DNA from: Vibrio intestinalis
GTDB lineage: Bacteria > Pseudomonadota > Gammaproteobacteria > Enterobacterales > Vibrionaceae
Reading direction: 5' to 3'
Assembly (NCBI RefSeq): GCF_025195085.2
Contig: NZ_JANAVY020000003.1
Location: 186,001-250,000, forward strand
Length of the DNA stretch: 64,000 nucleotides
This document shows, piece by piece, positions 49,525-59,708 of the stretch; the first letter of the stretch is position 1, and each line of letters starts with the position of its first letter. A model generated the notes under the pieces. That model did not search any database. It had not been told where the DNA came from and was given only the letters and a program-made list of their open reading frames with translations. The translations under genes and the position numbers were made by a program.

Positions 49525-50786
49525 TTGAATGTCACCCTCTCTGGTAATGGCTTCGTTGCTTCATTTTTGCTGTAGAAGAACAGCAGTACGAAGAACATGA
49601 AATACCCCAAACTAAAGATACGAGCGAGCAAGGTATACAAATCCGTTGCAGGCAACGCCCCAAGAATACCGAGTGCGATGAAGCTAATAGTGAATTGAAT
49701 AATATTGAGTAAGTGGAACTTACTGCGATAACGATATGAACGTACCTTACAACGGTCTAACCATGGTAGTAAGAACAACACCACGATCGCACCGCCCATT
49801 GCCAATACCCCTAGCAATTTGTCAGGTACCGCACGCAAGATGGCGTAAAACGGTGTGAAGTACCATACCGGAGCAATATGCTCTGGCGTTTTAAGTGGGT
49901 TCGCCGCTTCAAAGTTTGGTGGCTCAAGGAAATAACCACCCATTTCTGGGTTAAAGAACAGCACATAGCAGAACAGGAATAAGAATCCTGCGACACCAAT
50001 CAAATCTTTTACCGTGCCATAAGGGTGGAAAGGTATCGAATCGATAATGTCGTATTTCTTGGTGTAGTAATCATGGAACTTAAACTGGGTTTTATAGTTT
50101 TCGCCCATCGAACCTTTCGGGAGTTTGGTTTCAATCCCATCAGGGTTGTTTGAGCCCACTTCGTGCAGCGCCAAAACGTGCAGCACAACCAGTAACAGCA
50201 GAACAATCGGTAGCGCAATAACGTGTAAGGCAAAGAAACGGTTGAGAGTCGCGCCTGAGATTACGTAGTCACCACGAATCCAAAGCGTCAGATCATCACC
50301 GATCACTGGGATCGCACCAAATAGTGAGATGATAACCTGCGCGCCCCAGTAGGACATCTGTCCCCATGGTAGTAGATAACCCATGAAAGCTTCTGCCATC
50401 AGCACCAAGAAAATCAGCATACCGAAGATCCACAGTAACTCACGCGGCTTTTGATAAGACCCGTAAATCAGGCCGCGGAACATGTGCAGATAGACCACAA
50501 CAAAGAACGCCGATGCCCCTGTTGAGTGCATGTAACGCAGCAACCAACCGTACTCAACATCACGCATGATGTATTCAATTGAAGCAAATGCGCCATCTCC
50601 CGACGGCACATAGTTCATGGTGAGCCATATCCCAGTAAGAATCTGATTCACCAACACCAACATCGCCAGTGAGCCAAACAGATACCAAAAGTTAAAGTTC
50701 TTTGGCATTGGGTATTCCGACAAATGCTTTTTATAAGCATTCATCGCAGGTAAGCGTTTTTCAAACCAATCGAGTAGTGCTTGCAT
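49521..50786 (-). CDS. petB: Cytochrome b of the bc1 complex
   Basis: Cytochrome b houses two b haems and the Qo and Qi quinone sites of complex III. The 421-residue, roughly nine-helix protein has the haem ligand His pairs in RYMHSTGASAFF (near residue 84) and the helix D segment FFALHVIALPIVLLLLVVLH (near residue 188), and the Qo-site PVWYF (a variant of PEWY) near residue 307. It includes the C-terminal subunit IV-like portion, so it is not split. Overlaps petA by 1 bp. Confidence 0.97.
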   Translation of the reverse strand: MQALLDWFEKRLPAMNAYKKHLSEYPMPKNFNFWYLFGSLAMLVLVNQILTGIWLTMNYVPSGDGAFASIEYIMRDVEYGWLLRYMHSTGASAFFVVVYLHMFRGLIYGSYQKPRELLWIFGMLIFLVLMAEAFMGYLLPWGQMSYWGAQVIISLFGAIPVIGDDLTLWIRGDYVISGATLNRFFALHVIALPIVLLLLVVLHVLALHEVGSNNPDGIETKLPKGSMGENYKTQFKFHDYYTKKYDIIDSIPFHPYGTVKDLIGVAGFLFLFCYVLFFNPEMGGYFLEPPNFEAANPLKTPEHIAPVWYFTPFYAILRAVPDKLLGVLAMGGAIVVLFLLPWLDRCKVRSYRYRSKFHLLNIIQFTISFIALGILGALPATDLYTLLARIFSLGYFMFFVLLFFYSKNEATKPLPERVTFK

Positions 50787-51379
50787 TATGCTTCTCCCTC
50801 TTCATCCAAACCTATGATGATCTTGGTATCACTTAGGTACATGTGTTTGGGAACGACTAGGTTTAATGGCGCTGGGACACCTTGAAATACACGACCTGCC
50901 ATATCGAACTTAGAACCATGACACGGACAAAAGAAGCCTGATTTCACACCTTGAACTTGTTCATTGAAACTGTCGGGTAAATAGGTAGGAGAACAACCAA
51001 GGTGGGTACAGATACCGACTGCAACGAAATATTCAGGTTTAATCGAGCGATAGGCATTTTGCGCATAAGTCGGTTGCTGTTCTTCACCAGAGGAAGGGTC
51101 ACGCAATTGACCATCTAAAGCAGCCAGCGCATCAACAATTGCTTGAGGACGACGAACGACCCAAACGGGTTTGCCTCGCCACTCAACACGAACCATTTGG
51201 CCTTGTTCTAACTTGCCAATATCAACTTCTACCGGGGCACCAGCGGCTTTCGCTTTATCACTTGGGTTCCAAGATTTTATAAAAGGGACGGCGACCGCAG
51301 CTGCGCCTAACCCACCAACAACGGCTGTTGTTGCGGTTAGGAAGCGCCTGCGTCCGTTATTTAAGGGCGCATTGCTCAT
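50786..51379 (-). CDS. petA: Rieske iron-sulfur protein of the bc1 complex
   Basis: The Rieske subunit carries a 2Fe-2S cluster between quinol and cytochrome c1. The 197-residue protein has an N-terminal twin-arginine-like region, NNGRRRFLTATTAVVGGLG, that also acts as membrane anchor, and the two cluster-binding boxes CTHLGCSPTY (near residue 129) and CPCHGSKFD (near residue 152), giving two Cys and two His ligands plus a disulfide. First gene of petABC; a good promoter lies about 100 bp upstream. Confidence 0.97.
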   Translation of the reverse strand: MSNAPLNNGRRRFLTATTAVVGGLGAAAVAVPFIKSWNPSDKAKAAGAPVEVDIGKLEQGQMVRVEWRGKPVWVVRRPQAIVDALAALDGQLRDPSSGEEQQPTYAQNAYRSIKPEYFVAVGICTHLGCSPTYLPDSFNEQVQGVKSGFFCPCHGSKFDMAGRVFQGVPAPLNLVVPKHMYLSDTKIIIGLDEEGEA

Positions 51380-51477
51380 CCAGACATTCTCCCATTGGCT
51401 CCATATGGATGTTTGTTATTCCTTTTCTAAGAACATGGCTAACAAACTTATTTTTGTTGTATTTATCTGATTAAAAA

Positions 51478-51506
51478 ATGATAAATAAAACCCTACTTTT
51501 TGACAA
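51478..51506 (-). promoter_or_regulatory. petABC promoter
   Basis: On the minus strand TTGTCA (51501-51506), 17 bp and TATCAT (51478-51483) form a good sigma-70 promoter, with transcription expected near 51471. The rest of the 325-bp gap (51380-51704) holds the rpsI terminator and a small ACGCC/GGCGT stem near 51543-51555; no gene is supported. Confidence 0.6.
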
Positions 51507-51628
51507 GGTAAAGCTACTTTTTTGTAACATTTATGAACAACAACGCCAAAGGCGTCACAAAAGAAAGGGTTTTTCAACAAGTATAGAATTCAGGAATGGG
51601 AGTGGGGAAAATTATCGGGATTTAGAAA

Positions 51629-51658
51629 AACAAAAAGCCTGGCATATAGCCAGGCTTT
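51629..51658 (-). terminator. Intrinsic terminator of rplM-rpsI
   Basis: AAAGCCTGGC and GCCAGGCTTT pair over 10 bp around ATATA; the minus strand continues TTGTTTTTC. Confidence 0.88.
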
Positions 51659-51704
51659 GAATCCACATCCAGCATAAGCTGAAAGCGATATCTTTGTAAA
51701 AAGA

Positions 51705-52097
51705 TTAACGCTTAGAGAACTGTGGACGACGACGTGCTTTACGTAGACCAACTTTCTTACGTTCAACGCAACGAGCGTCACGAGTAACGTAGCCAGCTGC
51801 GCGTAGAGCAGGACGGAATGACTCATCGTATTCCATTAGAGCACGTGTGATACCGTGACGGATCGCACCAGCTTGACCTGAAATACCGCCACCTTTAACA
51901 GTAACGTATAGGTCTAGTTTCTCAGTTAGTTCAACTAGCTCAAGAGGTTGTTTAACAACCATGCGAGAAGTTGGACGACCGAAGTACTCATCAAGGCTAC
52001 GCTTGTTGATTACGATGTTGCCGCTGCCTGGTTTAATGAAAACACGTGCAGCTGAGCTTTTGCGACGGCCAGTGCCGTAGTATTGATTCTCTGCCAT
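51705..52097 (-). CDS. rpsI: Small-subunit ribosomal protein uS9
   Basis: uS9 sits in the 30S head and its C-terminal tail contacts P-site tRNA. The 130-residue protein has [15 protein letters not shown] at residue 6, [19 protein letters not shown] near residue 67 and the basic tail [17 protein letters not shown], ending in the conserved SKR that reaches the P-site tRNA. 15 bp after rplM, the universal order. Confidence 0.99.
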   Translation of the reverse strand: MAENQYYGTGRRKSSAARVFIKPGSGNIVINKRSLDEYFGRPTSRMVVKQPLELVELTEKLDLYVTVKGGGISGQAGAIRHGITRALMEYDESFRPALRAAGYVTRDARCVERKKVGLRKARRRPQFSKR

Positions 52098-52112
52098 TTT
52101 CGAAATCCCCGA

Positions 52113-52541
52113 TTAGATGTCTAGTACTTGTGGTTGTTGAGCAGCATGGTTGTGCTCAGCGCCAGCGTAAACTTTTAGCTTACGGTACATAGCACGGCCT
52201 AGAGGACCACGTGGTAGCATACCTTTAACAGCTAGCTCTAGAACCATTTCTGGCTTACGATCGATCAGCTTTTCAAAAGTGATTGATTTTAGGCCACCTG
52301 GGAACTCAGAGTGACGGTAGTACACTTTGCCTTTAGCTTTGTTGCCAGTTACAGCAACTTTCTCAGCATTGATAACAACGATGTAATCGCCAGTGTCAAC
52401 GTGAGGAGTGTATTCAGCTTTGTGTTTGCCACGTAGGCGAGATGCAATTTCACTTGCTAGACGGCCAAGAGTTTTACCTTCAGCGTCTACAACGTACCAG
52501 TCGCGTTTTACAGTTTCTGGTTTAGCAACGAAAGTTTTCAT
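52113..52541 (-). CDS. rplM: Large-subunit ribosomal protein uL13
   Basis: uL13 is an early-assembling 50S protein and, in E. coli, represses its own operon by binding the rplM leader. The 142-residue protein has the expected length, with [21 protein letters not shown] near residue 14 (shorter core [13 protein letters not shown]), [16 protein letters not shown] near residue 48, and [21 protein letters not shown] near the C-terminus. First gene of rplM-rpsI, with a structured 150-nt leader. Confidence 0.99.
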   Translation of the reverse strand: MKTFVAKPETVKRDWYVVDAEGKTLGRLASEIASRLRGKHKAEYTPHVDTGDYIVVINAEKVAVTGNKAKGKVYYRHSEFPGGLKSITFEKLIDRKPEMVLELAVKGMLPRGPLGRAMYRKLKVYAGAEHNHAAQQPQVLDI

Positions 52542-52720
52542 GCTAATAATAACCCGTTAAATTAATTTAAACTTAAAGGAGCAAATGCTCCCACTGTCTA
52601 AGAGCCCAGTCATCACCCCTTCGAGTGGTTGGCACTCTCGACCTCAATTTCGAAGTAACTTCGATATTAGGTCTGCAGTAACGGTGGGTCGCAGGATTAT
52701 AGAGAAGTGAGCTGAAAAAA
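52542..52720 (-). promoter_or_regulatory. rplM promoter and structured leader
   Basis: On the minus strand TATAAT (52696-52701) is followed by the GC-rich CCTGCGACCC discriminator typical of stringently controlled ribosomal promoters; the -35 (about TGATTT) is weak. The roughly 150-nt leader holds the stems GGAGCA/TGCTCC (52577-52590) and CGAAGT/ACTTCG (about 52651-52663). Autoregulation by uL13 is inferred from E. coli. The remaining 160 bp to zapE are AT-rich without features. Confidence 0.6.
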
Positions 52721-52881
52721 TCACCTCTTTTTTTAACAAAAATCGGACTTTTAACCCTCTATCCCTGAAATAACGCCTAATGCAGCAAATATGTCTGTTA
52801 TTCCTGCCCTAACCCAAGCGTATATTATTTATTTCTAATTAATTTATTATCTAACCTTAACCGATAAAGTTCTGCAATCAG

Positions 52882-53985
52882 CTAAGCAAGGTGCTCTCTG
52901 GCTAGATATTCGTGGCTTTGCATCTCGGTTAGTCGAGAAAGACAGCGTTTAAACTCAAACTCCAGCTGACCATTAGTGTATAGCTGCGCCATATCCACCT
53001 CAGCGGAAATAATGAGTTTGACATGACGCTCGTAGAATTCATCCACTAACGCAATAAAACGCCGAGCAGCATCATCCAAGGTATGCCCCATCTGTTTTAC
53101 ATCCGCCAACAACACGGTGTGATAGATTCTTGAAAGCTCGATGTAATCATTCTGACTGCGCGCCGTTTGGCATAACTGAGCAAAACTGGCATGCAATACA
53201 CCATCGGTCGCTTTAATCACATCCAACTGGCGATGGTTAATCTCAATTTGCGAGTCGGAGGCCTTCCCTTCCCCCGCAAGCTGAACGTAATAGTGCTTTA
53301 GGTTGTCGCTGGCTTGCTGATCTAATGGGAAGTGGTAAATTTCAGCTTGCTCTAACGTGCGGAGCCGGTAATCCACGCCACTGTCGACATTCAATATTTG
53401 GCAGTTTTGCTCAATCAATTTAATCGCAGGTAAAAAGCGCGCTCTTTGTAAGCCATTTTTATACAAGTCATGCGGTAGAATATTGGAGGTCGCAACCAGC
53501 ACCACACCGCGCTCAAACAAACACTCAAATAGCTTACCCAAAATCATCGCATCGGTAATGTCCGAAACAAAGAATTCATCAAAGCAGATGATCTCCGCTT
53601 CCTGTTTAAAAACATCAGCCACTTTTTCTAGCGGGTCGCTCACCTCTCCTAATGCAGAGAGCTCATCGTGGACACGGTGCATAAAGCGGTGAAAATGGAC
53701 TCGCGTTTTTTTGTCTGTTGGCAAGGCATCGAAAAAGGTATCCATCAAGTAGGTTTTACCTCGCCCGACACCACCCCAAAAATAGAGGCCTTTTGGCGCT
53801 TGGGGCATTGCTGGCTTTTTACCTAACCATTTTTGCAAACGAGAGACAGGAACAACTGGAGTATTTAAATAGTCGATAAATTCACGATAAAGGTTATCTA
53901 AAGCCTCAACGGCCATGTGCTGAGCGGAGTCTTTTCGAAAACCGTTATTTTCAATATCGTTTTGGTAGATCTGTAATGGTGTCAT
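52882..53985 (-). CDS. zapE: Cell division ATPase ZapE
   Basis: ZapE is an AFG1-type AAA+ ATPase that acts at the Z ring during constriction. The start MTPLQIYQNDI at 53985 (AAGG upstream) gives 367 residues; the longer frame adds 20 residues of no similarity. Walker A GGVGRGKTYLMDTFF near residue 75, Walker B IICFDEFFVSDI near residue 138, sensor-1 VATSNILPHDLYKNGLQRARF near residue 170. Upstream lies divergent zapG. Its transcripts would run toward rplM; no terminator was seen. Confidence 0.94.
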   Translation of the reverse strand: MTPLQIYQNDIENNGFRKDSAQHMAVEALDNLYREFIDYLNTPVVPVSRLQKWLGKKPAMPQAPKGLYFWGGVGRGKTYLMDTFFDALPTDKKTRVHFHRFMHRVHDELSALGEVSDPLEKVADVFKQEAEIICFDEFFVSDITDAMILGKLFECLFERGVVLVATSNILPHDLYKNGLQRARFLPAIKLIEQNCQILNVDSGVDYRLRTLEQAEIYHFPLDQQASDNLKHYYVQLAGEGKASDSQIEINHRQLDVIKATDGVLHASFAQLCQTARSQNDYIELSRIYHTVLLADVKQMGHTLDDAARRFIALVDEFYERHVKLIISAEVDMAQLYTNGQLEFEFKRCLSRLTEMQSHEYLAREHLA

Positions 53986-54180
53986 TGGGCGGCCTTCTAA
54001 ATTCTTCTTATATAGCTGTGTAGAGAAGACAAAAATAATCGACACGATAACCGTATGGATGTGGGTATTAGGTCACGCGCATTTTTCTTTATTGGATGAG
54101 TTTCTCATAGTACCATGTCGTATAAGCATGTGTAACCACCCGGTAAATAACATGTTAAATCACAATAATAAGGAGCAATT

Positions 54181-54633
54181 ATGCCTTGGATTTATGCCCT
54201 TGTCGGTCTGCTTGTGGGTACTGTGTTAGGAATGATCATCTCGCGCCTTACTACCCCTGGATATAAAAAACAAAAGAGCGTTCAAAAAGAGCTTGATGCG
54301 GCCAAGTTTGAGCTAGAGCAGCAAAAACAAGATCTCACCGATCACTTTGCTCAAAGCGCAGAGATGCTTGATACGATTGGTAAAGAGTACACCAAGCTTT
54401 ATCAACACATGGCTAAAACCTCTTCTGAACTATTACCAAAACTACCAGAGCAAGATAACCCGTTTGCCAAGAAGATTTCTGAAAGCAACGCGCAATCGGC
54501 TAACTCTCAATCTGATGATTCCAACTTAGATCAAGCGCCAAAAGACTACGCGTCAGGTGCGACTGGCCTGCTAAGAGAAGAGAAAAAAGAAATCTTAGAT
54601 TCCGGTGAAGTCGTTACAGCTAAGGCCTCTTAG
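54181..54633 (+). CDS. zapG: Z-ring associated protein ZapG (YhcB, DUF1043)
   Basis: ZapG/YhcB is an inner-membrane protein linking cell division, elongation and envelope growth. The 150-residue protein has an N-terminal membrane helix (about residues 3-22), then a coiled-coil region (about 30-90, KKQKSVQKELDAAKFELEQ) and a disordered Ser/Gln/Asp-rich tail. The ATG follows an AAGGAG site. Position divergent from zapE and ahead of degQ-degS is the common gammaproteobacterial order. Confidence 0.93.
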   Translation: MPWIYALVGLLVGTVLGMIISRLTTPGYKKQKSVQKELDAAKFELEQQKQDLTDHFAQSAEMLDTIGKEYTKLYQHMAKTSSELLPKLPEQDNPFAKKISESNAQSANSQSDDSNLDQAPKDYASGATGLLREEKKEILDSGEVVTAKAS

Positions 54634-54803
54634 CCGCTGAATCTGTGAACTTTGTTCGGTTTTTCAAGTCATAACTTCTATAACAATGATTGGCTTCCCT
54701 ATTCAACGAGTAGCGGAGGCCTTAATTGAGCCTCTTGGCGTTACTCCCCGTAACACTCAACAAAGGGCTTAATAAGTAGATCAGTACCAATAGGAGTTAT
54801 GCA

Positions 54804-56171
54804 ATGAAAAAGCAATTGCTTGCCTTAACAATTCTCTCTCTCAGTGTCAGTTCCGTTTTGACCACTCTCCCGGCCTCTGCAGCTATTCCTCCTGCAGTAT
54901 CAGGCCAACAGCTCCCTAGCCTTGCACCCATGCTCGAAACAGTCACCCCTGCGGTTGTCAGCATTGCGGTAGAAGGGACACAAGTATCGAAACAACATAT
55001 TCCTGAACAGTTCCGCTTTTTCTTTGGCGACGAGTTCCCTGTAGAGCAACTTCAAGAGCGCCCATTTCATGGTTTAGGCTCGGGCGTCATCATTGATGCT
55101 AAGCAAGGCTATGTGGTCACCAACTTCCACGTTATTCGCGGCGCAGAAAAGATTCGCGTCAAACTGGATGATGGCCGCGAGCTCGATGCAGAACTCATCG
55201 GCGGAGACGAGAAGGTAGATATTGCGCTGCTTAAACTAGAAAGCGCCAAGAACCTAACTCAAATTAAAATCAGTGATTCTGATGACCTACGAGTCGGTGA
55301 TTTCACGGTGGCGATCGGTAACCCATTTGGCTTAGGTAAAACCGTTACTTCGGGTATTGTTTCTGCCTTAGGTCGTACTGGCCTCAATATCGAGAACTTC
55401 GAAAACTACATTCAAACCGATGCGGCGATAAACAGCGGTAACTCTGGTGGCGCGCTGGTTAACCTCAATGGTGAGCTGATTGGTATTAATACCGCTATCT
55501 ATGGCCCTAATGGTGGCAACGTAGGCATCGGCTTTGCTATTCCTGCCAACATGATGAAAAACCTCACCGACCAAATTATAGAATTTGGTGAAGTGAAACG
55601 TGGCCTGCTTGGTGTGCAAGGTAGAGAACTTTCCCCTGAGCTATCAGAGGCGATGGGCTATGACTCAAGCAAAGGCGCATTTATTCAGCAAATCGTGCCT
55701 GACAGCGCTGCTGAAAAAGCGGGGCTGCAAGCTGGAGATATCATCACCTCGATTAATGGCAAAAAAGTGGATAGCTTCCTAGAGCTACGCGCCAAGATTG
55801 GTACCATTGGCGCAGGTAAGTCTGTCGAGCTTGGCGTATTCCGCGATGGAAAACACAAGACCTACAACATCACCCTAGGTGAGCAGATTGACATCAAGAC
55901 TAGCGCGAAGAAACTTCACGATGGTTTAACCGGCGCTGAGTTAACCAATACCACCAGCAATGATGCAATTGCCGGGGTGAAGATTTCATCGGTAGCGCAA
56001 GGCTCGGCAGCAGAGGCTTACCAGCTACAAAAAGGCGATATCATCATTGGTGTAAACCGTCAGCGAGTAAAAAATCTCGCAACACTACGTAGCTTATTAG
56101 AGAAACAACCAAGCGTCTTGGCGCTGCAAGTTCAACGCGGCGAGCAAACGCTTTATATCGTTATTCGTTAG
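54804..56171 (+). CDS. degQ: Periplasmic serine protease DegQ/DegP (Do-type)
   Basis: A periplasmic HtrA protease and chaperone for misfolded envelope proteins. The 455-residue protein has a signal peptide (to about residue 27, ASA), catalytic triad His in VTNFHVIRG (near residue 111), Asp in EKVDIALLKLE (near residue 141) and Ser in NSGNSGGALVN (near residue 214), followed by two PDZ domains (about 260-350 and 365-455). The length and place directly ahead of degS favour DegQ over DegP. Own ribosome site AGGAG; terminator follows. Confidence 0.95.
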   Translation: MKKQLLALTILSLSVSSVLTTLPASAAIPPAVSGQQLPSLAPMLETVTPAVVSIAVEGTQVSKQHIPEQFRFFFGDEFPVEQLQERPFHGLGSGVIIDAKQGYVVTNFHVIRGAEKIRVKLDDGRELDAELIGGDEKVDIALLKLESAKNLTQIKISDSDDLRVGDFTVAIGNPFGLGKTVTSGIVSALGRTGLNIENFENYIQTDAAINSGNSGGALVNLNGELIGINTAIYGPNGGNVGIGFAIPANMMKNLTDQIIEFGEVKRGLLGVQGRELSPELSEAMGYDSSKGAFIQQIVPDSAAEKAGLQAGDIITSINGKKVDSFLELRAKIGTIGAGKSVELGVFRDGKHKTYNITLGEQIDIKTSAKKLHDGLTGAELTNTTSNDAIAGVKISSVAQGSAAEAYQLQKGDIIIGVNRQRVKNLATLRSLLEKQPSVLALQVQRGEQTLYIVIR

Positions 56172-56191
56172 ATTAATGAGACGTTGATTTC

Positions 56192-56229
56192 AAAGGGCAG
56201 TCCGTTATTGGTCTGCCCTTTTGTTATTT
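56192..56229 (+). terminator. Intrinsic terminator of degQ
   Basis: AAAGGGCAG (56192-56200) and CTGCCCTTT (56213-56221) form a 9-bp stem followed by TTTTGTTATTTG. degS therefore probably has its own promoter in the remaining 57 bp. Confidence 0.8.
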
Positions 56230-56286
56230 GCCCATCTAATGCTATTCTTCCCAGTTCAATAACTACCTAATTTATCTGAGGAAGGT

Positions 56287-57351
56287 ATGCTCAATTTCCT
56301 ACTGCGATCAGTTGCTCTCGGTCTTGCGACTGCTGTCCTGCTTTTGTTAGCAGTCCCTTCGCTGCGTTCCAATATCCTTCCAGAGAATATTACTAACCCA
56401 GTGACGAGCTTTGATTCACTGCAAGTGTCATTTAATGAAGCGGTTAGGCGCGCCGCTCCTGCGGTAGTTAACATCTATAGCCGAAAGTACACAGAGGAGG
56501 ACCGCTCTAAGCTCTCAACTCAAGGACTCGGTTCAGGTGTTATTGTTAGCGAGAAAGGCTACATCATTACTAACTACCATGTGGTAGCGCAAGCCGATCA
56601 AATTATCGTGGCTTTGCAAGATGGTCGTGTGGCCGCTGCGCAGCTCATTGGTAAAGACCGCCGCACTGATATTGCGATACTACAAATCGAAGGCAGCAGC
56701 CTACCTGTTATCCCGCTAAACCCAGACTACAAAGCCAAAGTTGGTGATGTTGTACTCGCGATTGGTAACCCATATAACCTAGGCCAAACGACGACCTTTG
56801 GTATTATTTCTGCGACAGGTCGCTCTTCTATCAGCGCAGGTGGTCGCCAAGCCTTCATCCAGACCGATGCAGCAATCAATGAAGGTAACTCTGGTGGCGC
56901 TTTGGTCAACACGCAAGGCGAGCTAGTCGGTATCAATACCGCCTCTTTCCAACAAGCGACCGATTTTGAAACCTACGGCATCTCTTTTGCGATCCCTTAT
57001 TCGTTAGCCAATCGAATCATGAATCGTATTATTGCCGATGGTCGTGTGATTCGCGGCTACATTGGTATTGATGGCCAAGACATTACTTCAGTGACTGCGC
57101 GACTACTAGGCAATGAACATATCGGCGGCATCGTGGTACTAGGCGTTGACCCGAATGGCCCTGCGGCGAATGCAGGTTTTGAAGCGCAAGACATTATTTT
57201 GAAAATAGATGGCCATAAAGTGAATGGTCGCCAAAGTGTACTTGAGATAGTGACTGATTTACGCCCTGGTACTAGCGTCGAAGTGTTGATACTCAGAAAT
57301 GGCGAAGAGATAACTTTACCCGTGACGATTGAAGAAGATACTCGCGAGTAA
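56287..57351 (+). CDS. degS: Envelope-stress sensor protease DegS
   Basis: DegS is an inner-membrane-anchored HtrA protease that senses unfolded porin tails and cuts RseA to free sigma-E. The 354-residue protein has one N-terminal membrane anchor (about residues 5-26), the triad His in IITNYHVVAQ (near 98), Asp in RRTDIAILQIE (near 128), Ser in NEGNSGGALVN (near 202), and a single PDZ domain (about 257-350). The single PDZ domain and anchor distinguish it from DegQ. Confidence 0.97.
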   Translation: MLNFLLRSVALGLATAVLLLLAVPSLRSNILPENITNPVTSFDSLQVSFNEAVRRAAPAVVNIYSRKYTEEDRSKLSTQGLGSGVIVSEKGYIITNYHVVAQADQIIVALQDGRVAAAQLIGKDRRTDIAILQIEGSSLPVIPLNPDYKAKVGDVVLAIGNPYNLGQTTTFGIISATGRSSISAGGRQAFIQTDAAINEGNSGGALVNTQGELVGINTASFQQATDFETYGISFAIPYSLANRIMNRIIADGRVIRGYIGIDGQDITSVTARLLGNEHIGGIVVLGVDPNGPAANAGFEAQDIILKIDGHKVNGRQSVLEIVTDLRPGTSVEVLILRNGEEITLPVTIEEDTRE

Positions 57352-57374
57352 CGCTGCAAAAAACATAAAGCATA

Positions 57375-57405
57375 AAAAATCCCAGCTCACAGAGCTGGGA
57401 TTTTT
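57375..57405. terminator. Bidirectional terminator (degS / parC)
   Basis: AAAAATCCCAGCTC and GAGCTGGGATTTTT pair around ACA, with A-run and T-run flanks serving both converging genes. Confidence 0.93.
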
Positions 57406-57425
57406 ATTTCTATTTAGTCGTACTG

Positions 57426-59705
57426 TTATTCGTCTTCGCTTGATTCACTCGCGCCTTGCGCAGTTTCCACTTCAATACGAGTAACACGTTGCAGACCTCG
57501 AGGCAATAAGCCACCACGACGACCACGCTCACCGCGGAAGTTCTCTAAGTCACTAGCCTTCAGCCCAAGCTTACGTTTACCCGCATATAGGGTAACTGAG
57601 CAACCTTGTGGAATAGAGATAAGGTGCGAAACAATCTCTTCACGTTCCTTGGCTTTCGCAGCTGGAATGTTAATGATCTTGTTGCCCTTACCTTTACCTA
57701 GCTGTGGTAGTTCCTTGATTGGGAACAGCAGCATGCGGCCTTGGTTGGTGATAGCCAAGATTTCATCACTGTCTAAGTCACCAATGGTATGAGGTTCCAT
57801 CACTTCAGAATTTTGCGGCAAGCTGACTAACGCTTTACCGCTCTTGTTCTTAGACAGTAAATCACTGCCTTTACATACGAAGCCATAACCTGCATCAGAG
57901 CCTATCAGCCATAGCTGATCTTCTTCACCCATGATCACTTGGCGAATCGACGTACCTGCATTGATGTTCAAGCGGCCTGTAATTGGCTCACCTTGGCTAC
58001 GCGCAGAAGGTAACGAGTGTGACTCAAGTGAGTAGCTTCGACCATCACTGCCAAGGAATACCGCTTGCTGGTTACTCTTACCGCGCGCTGAGGCAAGGAA
58101 TTTATCACCAGACTTGTAATTGAGGTTTTCAGCGTCAACGTCATGGCCTTTGGCATGACGAATCCAACCTTTATCAGAAAGAACTACAGTAATTGGTTCA
58201 CTTGGTACTAGGTCACGTTCTGTTAGCGCTTTCGCTTCAGCACGTTCAACCAATGGTGAACGACGGTCATCACCGTATTTCTCAGCATCCGTTTTGATTT
58301 CTTTCTTCAGTAGCGTGTTTAGACGACGCTCAGAGCCAAGTAGCTGCTCTAGCTTCTCACGCTCTTTTTCTAGCTCGTCTTGCTCGCCACGAATCTTCAT
58401 CTCTTCTAGCTTCGCTAGGTGACGAAGTTTAGTATCTAAAATTGCATCCGCTTGAATATCTGTAATGCCGAAACGTGCCATTAGAACGGCTTTCGGATCG
58501 TCTTCCGTACGGATGATTTCAATCACTTCATCAAGGTTTAGGTAAGCAACTAACAAACCTTCCAAGATGTGTAAACGCGCAAGCACTTTGTCTAAGCGGT
58601 GTTGTAGACGGCGACGTACAGTGGTACGACGGAACTCAATCCACTCAGATAAGATTTGAACTAAGCCTTTCACCTGTGGGCGATTATCAAGGCCAATCAT
58701 GTTCAAGTTAACACGGTAGTTACGCTCTAAGTCCGTTGACGCAAACAGGTGGTTCATCAACTGTTCGCTGTCTACACGATTGGAACGAGGCACAACGACG
58801 ATACGTGTTGGGTTCTCGTGATCCGATTCATCACGCAAGTCGTCAACCATCGGCAGTTTCTTCGCACGCATTTGGTTGGCGATTTGCTCAAGCAATTTCG
58901 AACCCGATACTTGGTGTGGCAAAGAAGTGATAACGATATCAGAGCCTTCTTTGTGCCATACCGCGCGCATCTTAATGCTGCCACGGCCAGTACGGTAGAT
59001 TTTTTCAAGCTCCGCTTTTGGCGAGATAATTTCCGCTTCTGTTGGATAGTCAGGGCCTTGAACAAAGTTCATCACATCTGACAGTTCAGATTTCGGATTA
59101 TCAATCAGGTGAATCGCCGCTTCCGCCACTTCACGAACGTTGTGAGGTGGAATGTCAGTAGCCATACCTACCGCGATACCCGTAACGCCGTTCAATAGGA
59201 TATGAGGCAAGCGCGCTGGCAACATTTGAGGCTCTTTCATCGTGCCATCAAAGTTTGGTTGCCATTCAACCGTGCCTTGACCTAGTTCGCCTAGCAATAC
59301 CTCAGCAAACTTAGACAATTTTGCTTCGGTATAACGCATTGCTGCGAACGACTTCGGATCATCCGGCGCACCCCAGTTACCTTGACCATCTACTAGTGGG
59401 TAGCGGTAAGAGAATGGCTGAGCCATTAGCACCATTGCTTCGTAACATGCTGAGTCACCGTGTGGGTGATATTTACCCAACACGTCACCAACCGTACGCG
59501 CTGATTTCTTGTATTTTGCTGCCGCTGATAAGCCCAGCTCAGACATCGCGTAAATGATACGACGTTGAACCGGTTTTAGACCGTCACCAATGTATGGTAA
59601 CGCGCGGTCCATGATCACGTACATTGAGTAGTTTAGATAAGCGTCTTCAGTGAACTTGCGCATTGGCAACTGTTCAACGCCATCATAAGTAATTTCTGTC
59701 GACAT
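57426..59705 (-). CDS. parC: DNA topoisomerase IV subunit A
   Basis: ParC is the DNA-cleaving subunit of topoisomerase IV, which unlinks daughter chromosomes. The 759-residue protein has the winged-helix active site with catalytic Tyr125 in [10 protein letters not shown], a coiled-coil gate region and a C-terminal beta-pinwheel of about five blades. In the quinolone-resistance region, [10 protein letters not shown] keeps Ser85 and Glu89, the susceptible state. It starts 3 bp after parE. The C-terminus ends in an acidic SSEDE. Confidence 0.98.
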   Translation of the reverse strand: MSTEITYDGVEQLPMRKFTEDAYLNYSMYVIMDRALPYIGDGLKPVQRRIIYAMSELGLSAAAKYKKSARTVGDVLGKYHPHGDSACYEAMVLMAQPFSYRYPLVDGQGNWGAPDDPKSFAAMRYTEAKLSKFAEVLLGELGQGTVEWQPNFDGTMKEPQMLPARLPHILLNGVTGIAVGMATDIPPHNVREVAEAAIHLIDNPKSELSDVMNFVQGPDYPTEAEIISPKAELEKIYRTGRGSIKMRAVWHKEGSDIVITSLPHQVSGSKLLEQIANQMRAKKLPMVDDLRDESDHENPTRIVVVPRSNRVDSEQLMNHLFASTDLERNYRVNLNMIGLDNRPQVKGLVQILSEWIEFRRTTVRRRLQHRLDKVLARLHILEGLLVAYLNLDEVIEIIRTEDDPKAVLMARFGITDIQADAILDTKLRHLAKLEEMKIRGEQDELEKEREKLEQLLGSERRLNTLLKKEIKTDAEKYGDDRRSPLVERAEAKALTERDLVPSEPITVVLSDKGWIRHAKGHDVDAENLNYKSGDKFLASARGKSNQQAVFLGSDGRSYSLESHSLPSARSQGEPITGRLNINAGTSIRQVIMGEEDQLWLIGSDAGYGFVCKGSDLLSKNKSGKALVSLPQNSEVMEPHTIGDLDSDEILAITNQGRMLLFPIKELPQLGKGKGNKIINIPAAKAKEREEIVSHLISIPQGCSVTLYAGKRKLGLKASDLENFRGERGRRGGLLPRGLQRVTRIEVETAQGASESSEDE

Positions 59706-59708
59706 TCG

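Noticed and set aside
54709..54732. GAGGC/GCCTC stem between zapG and degQ as a zapG terminator
   Set aside because: Only 5 bp of stem with a 9-nt loop and no U-tract.
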